Shown piece after piece: positions 25,672 to 35,300 of a stretch of DNA of 64,000 bases. How positions within the stretch are numbered: the first letter of the stretch is position 1; each line of letters starts with the position of its first letter. Below the pieces are notes generated by a model. That model searched no databases. It was not told the origin of the DNA and saw nothing but the letters and a program-made list of their open reading frames with translations. Origin of the DNA: Acaudatibacter sp050729515 (GTDB lineage: Bacteria; Pseudomonadota; Alphaproteobacteria; Caulobacterales; Caulobacteraceae). Position numbers and translations under genes: made by a program. The stretch is from contig JBOHLG010000012.1 in assembly GCA_050729515.1 (NCBI GenBank), positions 15,569 through 79,568 on the forward strand, given 5' to 3'.

Positions 25672-26900
25672 AGGCTGCGTCCGACGAGTTCCTTCATGAC
25701 CTCGTTGGCCCCTCCGGCGATCCGCCCAAGACGCGAATCGGCGAACCGCCTGGCGAGATCTGATTGGGCGAGGTCGGCATCCTGCCCGCGAAGCTGAAGG
25801 CACCGGTCGACGACCTCGAACTGGCGCTCCGTCGTCCACCACTTGATCATGGCGCCATCGGTCGCATCGAAGTCGCCGTCGATGAAGAGATCGATTGCTT
25901 GTTCGAGGAATGCCCGACCCCCCATGGCTATCGCCTTGCACTCCGCGAGATCGACGCCGGCCGCGCTCGAGGGGACGAGTGAGCCCGGCTCCGCCTCGCG
26001 AAGCCAGCGCGCGGTCTCCTTCACAGCTTCCTCCATCATCGCCACGGCCGACATGGACATGATGAGGCGTTCTTCCGGCAACCGGTCCATCATCTGAGCG
26101 AAACCTCGCCCCTCGACCCCGCCGAGCAGGGCGTGCGCGGGCAATCTCACGTCCTCGAAGAACAGTTCGGACGAGTCCTGCGCCTTGCACCCCAGCTTCC
26201 TCAGATTTCGGCCGCGCGCGAAACCCTCCGCTCTTTCGGTCTCCAGCACGAAGAGGCTGATTCCCTTCGCCCCTCCATCGGGATCGGTCTTCGCCGCGAC
26301 CAGGATCAGGTTGCCGACCTGGCCGTTGCTGATGAAGACTTTCTGGCCGTTCAGCAGGTAGCCGTCGTTGATGGCCTTGGCGGTCGTGCGGATCGCCTGG
26401 ACGTCGCTGCCGGCGCTCGGCTCTGTCATGGCGATCGCGCCCACCCATTCGCCGCGGGCCATGCCGGCGAGGTAGCGCTCTCTCTGGTGCTCCGTACCGT
26501 AGCGCTCGATGTACGGCGCGACGATATCGCTATGCAGATAGAAGGTGAGTTCGTTGAAGCAGATCCGCGTTTGTTCCTCGATGATGATCAACGAATGACG
26601 CATGTCGCCGCCGCCTCCCCCAAATTGCGGAGGGGCCTTGACGCACAGCAGTCCGAGTTCGCCGGCGCGCCGCCAAAGACTTTCGGGGGTGCGGCCGGCC
26701 TTCTGCCAGGCGTCCCGGAAAGGCGCGCAGTCACTTTCCATGAATCGCCGGACCTTGGCGCGAAAGGCCTCGTGGGCCGGAATGGATTGGCTAATTGAAA
26801 TGGCCGCGCCCTCGGGACCCGCGCCTTCAACGACACGCGAGGGCGACTTTTCCGCCAGCAAGCTTTGTCCGACCGCGCCGGCGCTTGACAGGAATTTCAC
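25668..26900 (-). CDS. Acyl-CoA dehydrogenase-like subunit A
   Basis: The 410-residue protein keeps AIAMTEPSAGSDVQ, the substrate-side KVFISNGQ and a C-terminal GGANEVMKEL with a glutamate in the catalytic position, but lacks the RxxFG segment and has LRGQDADL instead of LHGGYG. Subunit B keeps exactly the missing parts. It is the first gene of the operon and starts with GTG at 26900, without a strong ribosome site. It acts in beta-oxidation of a so-far unknown acyl-CoA. Confidence 0.85.
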   Translation of the reverse strand: MKFLSSAGAVGQSLLAEKSPSRVVEGAGPEGAAISISQSIPAHEAFRAKVRRFMESDCAPFRDAWQKAGRTPESLWRRAGELGLLCVKAPPQFGGGGGDMRHSLIIIEEQTRICFNELTFYLHSDIVAPYIERYGTEHQRERYLAGMARGEWVGAIAMTEPSAGSDVQAIRTTAKAINDGYLLNGQKVFISNGQVGNLILVAAKTDPDGGAKGISLFVLETERAEGFARGRNLRKLGCKAQDSSELFFEDVRLPAHALLGGVEGRGFAQMMDRLPEERLIMSMSAVAMMEEAVKETARWLREAEPGSLVPSSAAGVDLAECKAIAMGGRAFLEQAIDLFIDGDFDATDGAMIKWWTTERQFEVVDRCLQLRGQDADLAQSDLARRFADSRLGRIAGGANEVMKELVGRSL

Positions 26901-26915
26901 CGCCGTTCAGGATCG

Positions 26916-26933
26916 TTCGACTCTCGGGTCGAA
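26916..26933. promoter_or_regulatory. Inverted repeat between dehydrogenase A and sigma-factor genes
   Basis: TTCGAC (26916-26921) and GTCGAA (26928-26933) form a 6-bp inverted repeat around TCTCGG in the 90-bp divergent gap. It could be an operator controlling both directions; nothing more is seen. Confidence 0.35.
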
Positions 26934-26990
26934 TAGCTGACTATCGGGGCAAAAGTGGGGCCGTCACATCCGCGTCGAGGGACTCGGAAT

Positions 26991-27659
26991 ATGCCGGAAA
27001 TCGCAGTCCGAACGGCTGACTTCGGGGACTCCATGCGGAGTCGCTCCTTGCCCAAGCCCAGAGACGAGATGGCCGCCAGGCATACGGAAGGCGGCAGATC
27101 TTCATTCGACGCGCTCTACCGCGAAGCCGCGCCGAGCATGCGCCAGTTCGTCAAGAGACTGGTCGGATGCCGCAGCGAGGCGGAAGACATCGTGCAGGAC
27201 GCGTTCTGCCGGGCCTGGCTCGTCATGTCCGACGGTTCAGTGGATAGCCCGCGCGCGTTCCTGTTCCGCATTGCGCGCAATCTCTCGCTCAATCATGTCC
27301 GCAATGCCCGTGTGCGCGCCTCGGAGTCGGCGCGCGCCAGCATCGAAGAAGGCTATGTGCGCCCGCCCGCCCTAGCGGATGATCAAATGATCGCCGCTGA
27401 ACAGGCCGCCGCCTGCCGAGAGGCGCTGGAACAACTCCCAGCCCGCTGCCGCCAAGCCTTCACGTTGCGTGTGGTGAATGAACTCTCCTACAAGGAACTG
27501 TCGGAAAACATGCGCCTTTCGATCAGCACTCTCGAGAAGCACGTGGGCAAGGGCAAGCAGCTCTGCCGTTCACGGCTGACCGACGGCTGGTCCGAGACGC
27601 GACTGCGAAAGCCGCCCGCTTCCGAACGAGTCGCGGACGTCGCCATCGAGCTCAGCTGA
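26991..27659 (+). CDS. ECF sigma factor (FecI-like)
   Basis: This 222-residue (from 26991) sigma-70 family protein has region 2 (FDALYREAAP, then GCRSEAEDIVQDAFCRAW) and region 4 (LPARCRQAFTLRVVNELSYKE, then LSISTLEKHV), as in iron-starvation/TonB-linked FecI sigmas. The true start may be 27069 (196 residues), which fits the family better. No FecR anti-sigma gene is adjacent and the cluster's TonB receptor lacks an N-terminal signalling domain, so its regulation is unclear. It lies nine bases before an acyl-CoA ligase gene. Confidence 0.8.
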   Translation: MPEIAVRTADFGDSMRSRSLPKPRDEMAARHTEGGRSSFDALYREAAPSMRQFVKRLVGCRSEAEDIVQDAFCRAWLVMSDGSVDSPRAFLFRIARNLSLNHVRNARVRASESARASIEEGYVRPPALADDQMIAAEQAAACREALEQLPARCRQAFTLRVVNELSYKELSENMRLSISTLEKHVGKGKQLCRSRLTDGWSETRLRKPPASERVADVAIELS

Positions 27660-27667
27660 GCGCCGCC

Positions 27668-29266
27668 ATGACCTGGATCCCGGAGATCGAAACCCTCGCT
27701 GACGCGCCGGGCTACCACGCCGACCGTCGGCCCAATCAGATCGCCCTCGTCGATGGGTCGCGTACAACGACCTGGCGCGCCTTCGACGAGCGCACATCGC
27801 GGCTTGCCAACGGCCTGATCGGACTTGGAGTCAAGCCGGGCGACCGCGTGGCTGTCATCGACCAGAATTCGGACCGTTACTTCGAGATCCTCTTTGGCGC
27901 CGCGAAGGCCGGCGCGGTCCTGGTGGCCATCAACTGGCGGCTGGCCCCGCCGGAGGTCGCCTACATCCTGCGCGACTGTGGAGCGGAGACGGCGTTTGTC
28001 GGATCGGGATTCACAGGCCTCCTCGACCAAGTCCTCCCAGAGGCCGTCAGGCTCGCGCACGTCATCGTCACTGATGACGAGACGACGAGGCGGCCGGGCT
28101 ACGAGACCTGGTTGGCGGATCAGAGCCCCGCGCGGCCGCAGGTCGCCTCATCCCCGCACGACGTCGTCCTTCAAATGTACACCAGCGGCACCACCGGCAA
28201 CCCGAAGGGCGTCCAACTCTCCCATTTTTCGCTCTACGCCCACGATCGCAATCGCGCCCTGCTCACCGATCAGTTCGATCCGCAATTGGAGTGGAACACC
28301 TGGTCGGCGGATGACGTGAGCCTTGTCACCATGCCGGGGTTCCATATCAGCGGTTCGGGCTGGGGCGTCCTCGGACTCTACAATGGCGCCCGCTCGATCA
28401 TCCTGCCGCAATTCGAGCCGGCCGAGGTCCTGCGCCAGATCGCGGCGGCGAAAGTCACCAAGCTCGTGCTGGTCCCCGCCGCCATCCGCCTCCTGCTCCA
28501 GCATCCGGACTGCCGAAACACGGATTTCTCCTCGATCGAATACCTACTCTATGGCGCATCGCCGATCCCGCTCGACCTTCTACGAGAGGCGATCGAGATC
28601 TTCCGGTGTGGATTCGTCCAACTCTATGGGATGACGGAAGTGGCCGGCGCGGTCACCTACCTCCCAGCGGAGGACCATGACCTTGCGGGCAACGCCCGCA
28701 TGCGTTCGGCCGGCAAGGCGATCACCGGCGCGAAAATAGAGGTGCGCGATTCGCATGGCCGCCCGGTCCCGGCAGGTATCGAAGGCGAGATCTGGATCCG
28801 CTCGGACAGCCGGATGACCGGCTATTGGAACCTTCCCGAGGCGACCGCCGCAACCATCACGGCCGAGGGCTGGGTCCGTTCGGGCGATGCCGGCCACATG
28901 GACGAAGATGGCTATGTCTATGTCATGGACCGGGTGAAGGACATGATCGTCTCGGGAGGCGAGAACATCTATCCGGCCGAAGTCGAGAATGCGATCTATG
29001 GCCATCCCGCGGTGGCCGAGGTGGCTGTCTTCGGCGTCCCGGACGAGCGTTGGGGCGAGGCGGTCAAGGCGGCGGTTATCCTGCGGTCCGGATTTCCCGC
29101 CGAGCCTTCCGCTCTGCTCGAATTCGCTCGGACCCGGATCGCCGGCTACAAAGTCCCCAAGTCGATCGATTTCGTGAGCGATCTTCCGCGCAACGCTTCC
29201 GGCAAGGTGCTGAAGCGCGAACTGCGCGCGCCCTACTGGAGGGGACGAGAGCGCCAGGTCAACTGA
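27668..29266 (+). CDS. Long-chain-type acyl-CoA synthetase (AMP-forming)
   Basis: The 532-residue adenylate-forming enzyme has MYTSGTTGNPKGVQLSH, the second motif YGMTEVAG, GEIWIRSDSRMTGYWN, and C-terminal DMIVSGGENIYPAEVE and ASGKVLKREL with the catalytic lysine. It activates a carboxylic acid to its CoA ester, most likely the substrate produced by the esterase/amidase here. It follows the sigma gene closely and converges on the TonB-receptor gene (16-base gap). Confidence 0.92.
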   Translation: MTWIPEIETLADAPGYHADRRPNQIALVDGSRTTTWRAFDERTSRLANGLIGLGVKPGDRVAVIDQNSDRYFEILFGAAKAGAVLVAINWRLAPPEVAYILRDCGAETAFVGSGFTGLLDQVLPEAVRLAHVIVTDDETTRRPGYETWLADQSPARPQVASSPHDVVLQMYTSGTTGNPKGVQLSHFSLYAHDRNRALLTDQFDPQLEWNTWSADDVSLVTMPGFHISGSGWGVLGLYNGARSIILPQFEPAEVLRQIAAAKVTKLVLVPAAIRLLLQHPDCRNTDFSSIEYLLYGASPIPLDLLREAIEIFRCGFVQLYGMTEVAGAVTYLPAEDHDLAGNARMRSAGKAITGAKIEVRDSHGRPVPAGIEGEIWIRSDSRMTGYWNLPEATAATITAEGWVRSGDAGHMDEDGYVYVMDRVKDMIVSGGENIYPAEVENAIYGHPAVAEVAVFGVPDERWGEAVKAAVILRSGFPAEPSALLEFARTRIAGYKVPKSIDFVSDLPRNASGKVLKRELRAPYWRGRERQVN

Positions 29267-29281
29267 GCGCGGCCGCCGCTC

Positions 29282-31585
29282 TCAGAGGTGGGCGCGGAGT
29301 TCGATGCCGTAGGTGCGCCCGATGTTGATGCTCCGCGTGATGAAAATCCCGTTCACGACGTCGACTCCCCCGCCCAAGACCGTCTCATTGGTCAGGTTCT
29401 CACCCCAAAGATAGATGCCCCAGCGCCCGGAAGCCGCTTCCAATCCCACGCGAGCATTGACGATCAGGAAAGGCTGGACTTCCTGATCCGGCGTGTTGGC
29501 CGGGTCGGTGAACTGCCTTGAACGGTAGTCGGAGTCGGTTGCGGCGTAGAAATCGACCCCCTGCCAGAACCCCGTGGGCGTGGTGAACGTCGCACCCCAG
29601 CTGGCCGAATATCTGGAAGCGCCCGCAAGGATGTGATTGGTATAGTTTATGCCAACGCCACCGCCGTTGGGAAAGTAATTATAATAGGCATTCAGATATC
29701 CGCCGTTGGCGAAGAGCTGCAAACTTCGGGTCGGCTGCCATACCAGGGACGCTTCGACTCCCTCGCTTGTAGCGCTGGCGGCGTTGCTGACGACGAACGA
29801 AACGCCAGTGTTGATCTCTTCCTGTTTGTTCGAAAAGTCATAGTAGAAAGCGGAAAGGTCCGCCGAAAGCGTATGGTTCAGGAATACCGACTTGAAGCCG
29901 ACCTCATAGGCATTGAGGTATTCGGGCTTGAAACTCAGGCCGCCGGAGACCGGCTGCGGCGGCGAAATGATGTCCGATTGGAACCCGCCCGCCTTGAAAC
30001 CGTGCGCAAAGCGGAAATAGGCCACTTCATCGGGCGTAAATGAATAGGACAAGCTCGCATCGCCGCTTACTGCCGGGTTGTTGATCGACTCCGTCAGGGG
30101 CGGGATCAGCTCGGCGAACGCGAAGATCGCGCCCACTGTCACCGGCAGGATCGGTTGCTGAGCGAAATTCAGGGTTTTGTGTTCGTCGGTGTAGCGAAGT
30201 CCGCCGCTGAGCTTGAGCTTGTCGGTTATCCTGAGATTGCCCGAGGCGAAGACAGCCCAGCTGTTGCTCGAGATCCGGGCGTTCGAGGCTGCTGCTTCTT
30301 GAAATCCGGCCGGCAGCTGGTTTGGGAAAGGCGGCCCAAACAGAAATGTCGGAAAAGCGTCGCCCAGCCGGATGTGCTCGTCGGCATGGTCGACCTCGTC
30401 GTCGAAATAGGCGCCCAGAATCCAGGAGAGCCGCTTGGTGGCCGGAGATGTAATCCGGAATTCCTGGCTGAAGCGGTGCATCATCTCCGATTGGCCGGTA
30501 TCGAAGCCATCGAGATTGCTTCCGTCCTGGTCCGCCTCGTCGTCGCTGTGCAGAAGGCGGAAGGCGGTGATTGAAACAAAATCATAGCCGCCGGTTGTGT
30601 AGTCGACCTTTGCCGAGGTCCCCCACATGGTCCGGATGGATCTGGGCGGAGTGTTGTCGTCCACGATGCGGTCGGTGGGGTTCTGCGGCGGCACTTGGCT
30701 GTAGAACGCAACGTTACAGCCCAGGCCGAGGGAAGCGTAGAACGCGCATGTCGGTCCGTCCAAGCTGTGTTGGACCTCGAAGACGCCATTGCTGTCCTGC
30801 TCTTTGAACACATCGCCGCGCAGTTCGATCGTCAGCTGGTCGGACGGCTTGGCGACGATCATGACGCGGCCGCCGTATTCGTGGAGATTGCTGATGTGTT
30901 CGTTGAGAGTGGGATCCCAGATGAAGCCGCCCCGCGACTGATCGATGAAGCTCGCTCGGGCCAACAGCTTGTCGTCAATGATCGGGCCGCTCAGGACGCC
31001 TCGGAATTCAGCGTAATCGTAGTTGCCGTACTTGAAATCGCCGATGGCCTCGTACTGGTCGGTTGGACGATTGGTCGTGATGTTGATCACCCCGGCGATC
31101 GTGTTCTTGCCATACAAGGTCCCCTGGGGACCGTAGAGGAGATCGATGCTCGCGACATCGACGAGGGCGGTGTCGAAGGCCCGGTCGCGTCCCATGAAGA
31201 CCCCGTCCACATTCACCCCCACGTCCGGCGGGAAGCCGGAGCCGGCTGAGGCGGTCGAAATGCCCCGGATGGTGAAACCCGCGGAGAAGGTGCCGCCGCC
31301 ATTCACATTCGGCATCTTCTCGGCAAGGTCGGTAAGGTCGTTGATGTTCTTGTTCTTGATGTCGGCCGCGGTGTTGACCGCGATCGAGATGGGAACGTCG
31401 ATCAGCCGCTCCGATCTCTTTCGCGCGGTGACGATCAGCTCGCCTACCGTCACGCCCCCTTGCGGGGCGGCCTGAACCGCGTTCTGGGCCGCTTTCGCTG
31501 CAACGGGTACGGAGAGCGCGCTCGTCGCCAAGAGCGCCGCTGCAAGCGCGTTGGCCGCCGAAAGACGACAGAAAGATTGCTGCAA
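29282..31585 (-). CDS. TonB-dependent outer-membrane receptor
   Basis: This 767-residue receptor has a signal peptide ending near AAKA (about residue 33), a plug domain opening with GELIVTARKRSERL and LYGPQGTLYGKN, a 22-strand barrel with many FRxxxxD loops, and a C-terminal aromatic/Leu end. No N-terminal STN signalling domain is present. The start is TTG 31585 after GAGGGGAGG. Sequence in the barrel is visibly AT-richer than the core genes. It probably imports the cluster's substrate and follows the CocE-like esterase in one operon. Confidence 0.93.
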   Translation of the reverse strand: MQQSFCRLSAANALAAALLATSALSVPVAAKAAQNAVQAAPQGGVTVGELIVTARKRSERLIDVPISIAVNTAADIKNKNINDLTDLAEKMPNVNGGGTFSAGFTIRGISTASAGSGFPPDVGVNVDGVFMGRDRAFDTALVDVASIDLLYGPQGTLYGKNTIAGVINITTNRPTDQYEAIGDFKYGNYDYAEFRGVLSGPIIDDKLLARASFIDQSRGGFIWDPTLNEHISNLHEYGGRVMIVAKPSDQLTIELRGDVFKEQDSNGVFEVQHSLDGPTCAFYASLGLGCNVAFYSQVPPQNPTDRIVDDNTPPRSIRTMWGTSAKVDYTTGGYDFVSITAFRLLHSDDEADQDGSNLDGFDTGQSEMMHRFSQEFRITSPATKRLSWILGAYFDDEVDHADEHIRLGDAFPTFLFGPPFPNQLPAGFQEAAASNARISSNSWAVFASGNLRITDKLKLSGGLRYTDEHKTLNFAQQPILPVTVGAIFAFAELIPPLTESINNPAVSGDASLSYSFTPDEVAYFRFAHGFKAGGFQSDIISPPQPVSGGLSFKPEYLNAYEVGFKSVFLNHTLSADLSAFYYDFSNKQEEINTGVSFVVSNAASATSEGVEASLVWQPTRSLQLFANGGYLNAYYNYFPNGGGVGINYTNHILAGASRYSASWGATFTTPTGFWQGVDFYAATDSDYRSRQFTDPANTPDQEVQPFLIVNARVGLEAASGRWGIYLWGENLTNETVLGGGVDVVNGIFITRSINIGRTYGIELRAHL

Positions 31586-31788
31586 GACGACCTCCCCTCA
31601 GCCTTCAAGAGGAGCGGTCGATCGGCCACCCCCCGCAAACCCGTCGGGCGGCGCTTCGGCGCCCCATGCTGATCCGACACGGAGTGGGCTCAAACCCGCC
31701 ACCACCCGCGCCGGCGACTCACGCCGAAGCGCGGAAACCCCATCCTCGCCGCTCCGGAGAGTCATTCCGCTCCGGGGATCTGGTCGGG
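31586..31788. other. 203-bp gap between esterase and TonB receptor
   Basis: The gap in a same-strand pair holds the receptor's ribosome site and several Arg-rich open frames without family features. I see no strong terminator, so the two genes could be one transcript with a long spacer, or the receptor could have its own promoter. Confidence 0.4.
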
Positions 31789-33621
31789 TCACTCACCACT
31801 GCAGATCGGCAGGATGACGCGACTGCGCCGGCTCTCGTCATGGAACAGCGTGATCTCGGCAACCGGTCCTTCGGCGTCGACGCCGATCTCGTGGCCGGTG
31901 TTCATGTTGCGGTCGTAGGCGGGAAAGGCGCTGGAAGTGACCTGCAGGCGAATGCGGTGGCCGGCGGCGAACCTGTGTGCAACGGGGCCCATGTCGATCT
32001 CGAACGCATAGACTTCGCCAGGGGCAAGCAATGAAATCTTGTCGTAGCCGTCGCGCCAGCGGCAGCGGAAGAACTCATCCAAGATGTTGCGTGATATCCC
32101 GTCGAGATCGACATCGCAGAGCTTGGCGGTGAAGTCGGTGTCCACGGTGCTGCAGGCGACGAACAGCTCGAGCCTTACGGAGCCGGCGATCTCGAGCGAC
32201 TGCTCAAGGCGCTCGCCCGTATAGACGAGCACGTCCCGGCGCTGCTCGACGCGTCTCTGATCGTACGGCCCCGCTCGCGAGCCGCCCCACTCGAAGTATC
32301 GCCCGCCGAACGACGGAACCGGCTCGAGCGGATCATAGAGGTATCGATCGGCAGGAGAGTTCGGGCTGGAAATCGCCCGAGAGAGTCGGCCGTCGCCGGA
32401 GACGCTGTTCGCCTGGCCGCCGGAGTGGAGGAAGAAGGAGGTCTCCTCGTTCAGAGGGGGCCATGCCGACGCGGAGCGCCACTCGTTCGCGCCCATCATG
32501 AAATAACGCGCGCCGGGAATTTTCTTGGACGAATCTCCCTTCAGGTGCCGGTCGTAGAAGTCGAGATAGAGTTGGGGAATGAGCGCCATCCGAGTCGCGG
32601 CCAGCGGCCCGAAGGACTTCTCTCCAAGGCCCATGCCAAAACCGCCGTGATCCCACGGGCCGAAGAGGATGCTGACTTCCGCCGCCGCGCCATCGCGCGG
32701 GGGCCGGCGCAACAGCCTTTCGTACAGATCGATGGTCTCCGGCGTGGCCATATCGAACCAGCCACTGCTGATCAGGACCGGTATGTCGATGAGACCGGCG
32801 TCCGGCAATGATTGCGCGTGGAGTGTCCGGATCATCTCCTGTAAGCTCGGCAGGCCGCCGATCTGCATCAAAGGCGAATCGTTGAGCGGCAGTTGGCGCG
32901 CCGCCGAATGCGGGTCCATCAGCACCTTTTTGATGATCTGGGCTTCCTTCTCGCCGGCTTCCTGACGCAGCATCGCCTTCTGCAGCCAATCGAGCGCTTG
33001 GCTGGCCGCCCAGGTGATCAGGATGGAGTCGAGCAAGAGAGCGCCCCGAGGCGGGCTTCCCGTTCTCTCCGGAATGATGGCCCTGAGACTTGGCGGGCGC
33101 TCGCTCGCCGCCATCCACTGGGTCAGGCTGACATAGCTGGCGCCGAACATACCGACCGCGCCGCTGCACCAGGGTTGGGCGGCGATCCACTCGATGGTGT
33201 CGTAGCCGTCGGGACCCTCGACCGACTGCGTGGGAGTCAATTTGAACTGGCCGTCAGAGGCGAACCGCCCACGCACATCCTGGGCGACCACAGCATAGCC
33301 GGCGGCTGTGGCCGCACGGGTGTCGAGGCCCACCAGCGAACCGGACATGATTCGCTTGTCGTAGGGCCCGCGTGTGAGGAGGGCCGGGACCGGTTTGTCG
33401 GTGACCGGCCGATAGATGTCGCTGCGCAGGATCACGCCATCGCGCATCGGCGTCTCGACGTCGAAATCGATCCGCACGTCAGGTGGAGACTCGTCTCGCA
33501 AAGCCGCTTCTTTCGGCCTTTGGGTTTCGCTGGTCGCCAAGGCTGGTCTCCGCGCAGGGGTCAGCGAAATGACACCCGTCCAGTCCAGTTCCGCCAGAAT
33601 CCGCCTCGTGCATATCTCCAC
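31789..33621 (-). CDS. CocE/NonD-family hydrolase (catabolic cluster)
   Basis: This hydrolase (610 residues from 33621) has VVAQDVRGRFASDG and the nucleophile motif GASYVSLTQW (Ser162), as in cocaine esterase, and a PepX-type C-terminal jelly roll ending GHRIRLQVTSSAFPAY. The start is uncertain: ATG 33621 has a GTGGAG ribosome site, but a TTG at 33540 preceded by GCGGAG would remove 27 residues and leave space for a divergent promoter. No signal peptide, so ester cleavage is cytoplasmic. It heads a unit with the TonB receptor. Confidence 0.88.
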   Translation of the reverse strand: MEICTRRILAELDWTGVISLTPARRPALATSETQRPKEAALRDESPPDVRIDFDVETPMRDGVILRSDIYRPVTDKPVPALLTRGPYDKRIMSGSLVGLDTRAATAAGYAVVAQDVRGRFASDGQFKLTPTQSVEGPDGYDTIEWIAAQPWCSGAVGMFGASYVSLTQWMAASERPPSLRAIIPERTGSPPRGALLLDSILITWAASQALDWLQKAMLRQEAGEKEAQIIKKVLMDPHSAARQLPLNDSPLMQIGGLPSLQEMIRTLHAQSLPDAGLIDIPVLISSGWFDMATPETIDLYERLLRRPPRDGAAAEVSILFGPWDHGGFGMGLGEKSFGPLAATRMALIPQLYLDFYDRHLKGDSSKKIPGARYFMMGANEWRSASAWPPLNEETSFFLHSGGQANSVSGDGRLSRAISSPNSPADRYLYDPLEPVPSFGGRYFEWGGSRAGPYDQRRVEQRRDVLVYTGERLEQSLEIAGSVRLELFVACSTVDTDFTAKLCDVDLDGISRNILDEFFRCRWRDGYDKISLLAPGEVYAFEIDMGPVAHRFAAGHRIRLQVTSSAFPAYDRNMNTGHEIGVDAEGPVAEITLFHDESRRSRVILPICSGE

Positions 33622-33668
33622 TTATGGCGGAGAATGGCGACCGAGGTGTCTGCTGGTTGCGATCATCG

Positions 33669-35285
33669 ATGACGGCGCCGGCCCCAGACCCCATGAGCCT
33701 GCCCCTGCTCCTCCGCCGCCGGGCCGAGGAGTCGGCAGACCGTATCTTCGCCCAGGACATCGCCGGCCGCAGTCTCTCCTACGCGGACGCCGTCAGCGAG
33801 ATGGAGCGCTGGAGCGGCGCCTGGACCGGCGCGGGGATCGCGTCCGAAGATCTCGTCGTCACGATGCAGAGCAACTCGCTCGAATCGATGTCCGGCTGGT
33901 TGGGCTTGACCTCGATCGGCGCTGTCGAGGCGCCGATAAATACCGACTATCGGGGTGACCTCCTGATCCATGCGCTCAATCTCACCCGCGCCCGGGCGAT
34001 GCTGGTGGACGCGCAATACATCCCTCGTCTTGCAGAAGTCGCGGAGCGGCTCGAACATCTGCGCCTCGTCATCATCGTGGGCGAGCCGGCTTCGGCCCCG
34101 CCAATCGCGTTCGAGACGGTCCTCCAGGATGAGTTGGTGTTCGGCGCCAAAGGCGAGGGGTTCACCGCGCCGGCGATGTGGGACATCGCCGCAATTCTCT
34201 TCACCTCCGGAACGACGGGGTCCTCAAAGGCCGTGCGGATGCCCTGGGGCCAGCTCTACGCGACGGCTGTCGGCACCATGCCGCTCGCGGACCTTGGGCC
34301 GCACGACGTCTTTTTCAACGCCGGGCCGACCTATCACTTGGGCGCCAAGGTCTTTCCCTACCTGGCCGCGCTCACCGGCGGTCGCCATGTCGTCCGGCCG
34401 TTTCCCTCGCTGGCGAAACAGCCGGAGGAGTATCGTCGCCATGGCGTCACAACCTGCTATTTCCCCCCGATGCAGTGGCTGGAGGAGCCCGAACACCCGG
34501 AAGACGCCGACTGCGCCTTGCGCAACCTTCTTCTCCCGCTTCCGATACCGCGCATAGATGAATTCAAGAGGCGGTTCGGCTGCCGGACTTACAGCGTCTA
34601 CAGCATGACTGAACTCAGCTGCCCGATTTCCGACCTCGACTGGGACATCGGCCGGATCAATGGCGAGGGTCTCTTCAGTTGCGGCGTCGTCCGCAGAGGT
34701 TGGCCGGGGTACGAGGCCCGCATCGTCGACGAGAACGACCAGGAAGTCGTCCCGGGGGTAGTGGGCGAGCTCATTGTCCGCACCTCCGTCCCCTGGACGA
34801 CAAACGCCGGCTATCTCAACAATCCCGAGGCCACCGCCGAGGCGTGGCGCAACGGCTGGTTCCACACCGGAGATGCGTTCAGCCGTGACGAGGACGGCTA
34901 CTTCTACTTTCGCGACCGGATCAAGGACTGCATTCGCCGTCGCGCGGAGAACATTTCCAGCTTCGAAGTCGAAGTCTATGCGCGGGGCCACCCGGATGTG
35001 GCTGACTGCGCCGCGGTAGCCTACAAGCTGAGCCCCGAACTGGGAGCGGACGAGGAGGTCCGGCTGTTTGTGGTTGCTGGGGCCGAGACAGAGTTGTCGC
35101 CCGACGAACTGGCCCGCTGGCTCATTCCCCGCATGCCGCGCTTCATGCATCCCCGCTTCATCGAGTTCGTGGAGGAATTGCCGCAGACCCCGACCCTGAA
35201 GGTGCAGAAGGCTCTGCTCCGCGCCCGACCGCTTTCTCCTTCAGGTTGGGATCGCGAGCGCGTCGGTCTCCACCTGCCCCGCTAG
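33669..35285 (+). CDS. Acyl-CoA ligase (CaiC-like, AMP-forming)
   Basis: This 538-residue ligase (553 from the alternative ATG 33624) has LFTSGTTGSSKAVRMPW, YSMTELSCP, GWFHTGDAFSRDEDGYFYFRD and DCIRRRAENISSFEVE, typical of crotonobetaine/carnitine-type ligases. The C-terminal lysine is in TLKVQKALLR. Start is uncertain because 33624 is three bases from the divergent start at 33621. A second ligase in the cluster suggests two carboxylate intermediates or two substrates. The acyl-CoA carboxylase gene follows by 16 bases. Confidence 0.88.
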   Translation: MTAPAPDPMSLPLLLRRRAEESADRIFAQDIAGRSLSYADAVSEMERWSGAWTGAGIASEDLVVTMQSNSLESMSGWLGLTSIGAVEAPINTDYRGDLLIHALNLTRARAMLVDAQYIPRLAEVAERLEHLRLVIIVGEPASAPPIAFETVLQDELVFGAKGEGFTAPAMWDIAAILFTSGTTGSSKAVRMPWGQLYATAVGTMPLADLGPHDVFFNAGPTYHLGAKVFPYLAALTGGRHVVRPFPSLAKQPEEYRRHGVTTCYFPPMQWLEEPEHPEDADCALRNLLLPLPIPRIDEFKRRFGCRTYSVYSMTELSCPISDLDWDIGRINGEGLFSCGVVRRGWPGYEARIVDENDQEVVPGVVGELIVRTSVPWTTNAGYLNNPEATAEAWRNGWFHTGDAFSRDEDGYFYFRDRIKDCIRRRAENISSFEVEVYARGHPDVADCAAVAYKLSPELGADEEVRLFVVAGAETELSPDELARWLIPRMPRFMHPRFIEFVEELPQTPTLKVQKALLRARPLSPSGWDRERVGLHLPR

Positions 35286-35300
35286 GAGGCGAGCCGGCGG

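Noticed and set aside
24526..26448. 640-codon frame longer than the subunit B dehydrogenase
   Set aside because: Its upstream half is an out-of-frame reading of subunit A. The ATG at 25671 overlapping the A stop gives the normal length.
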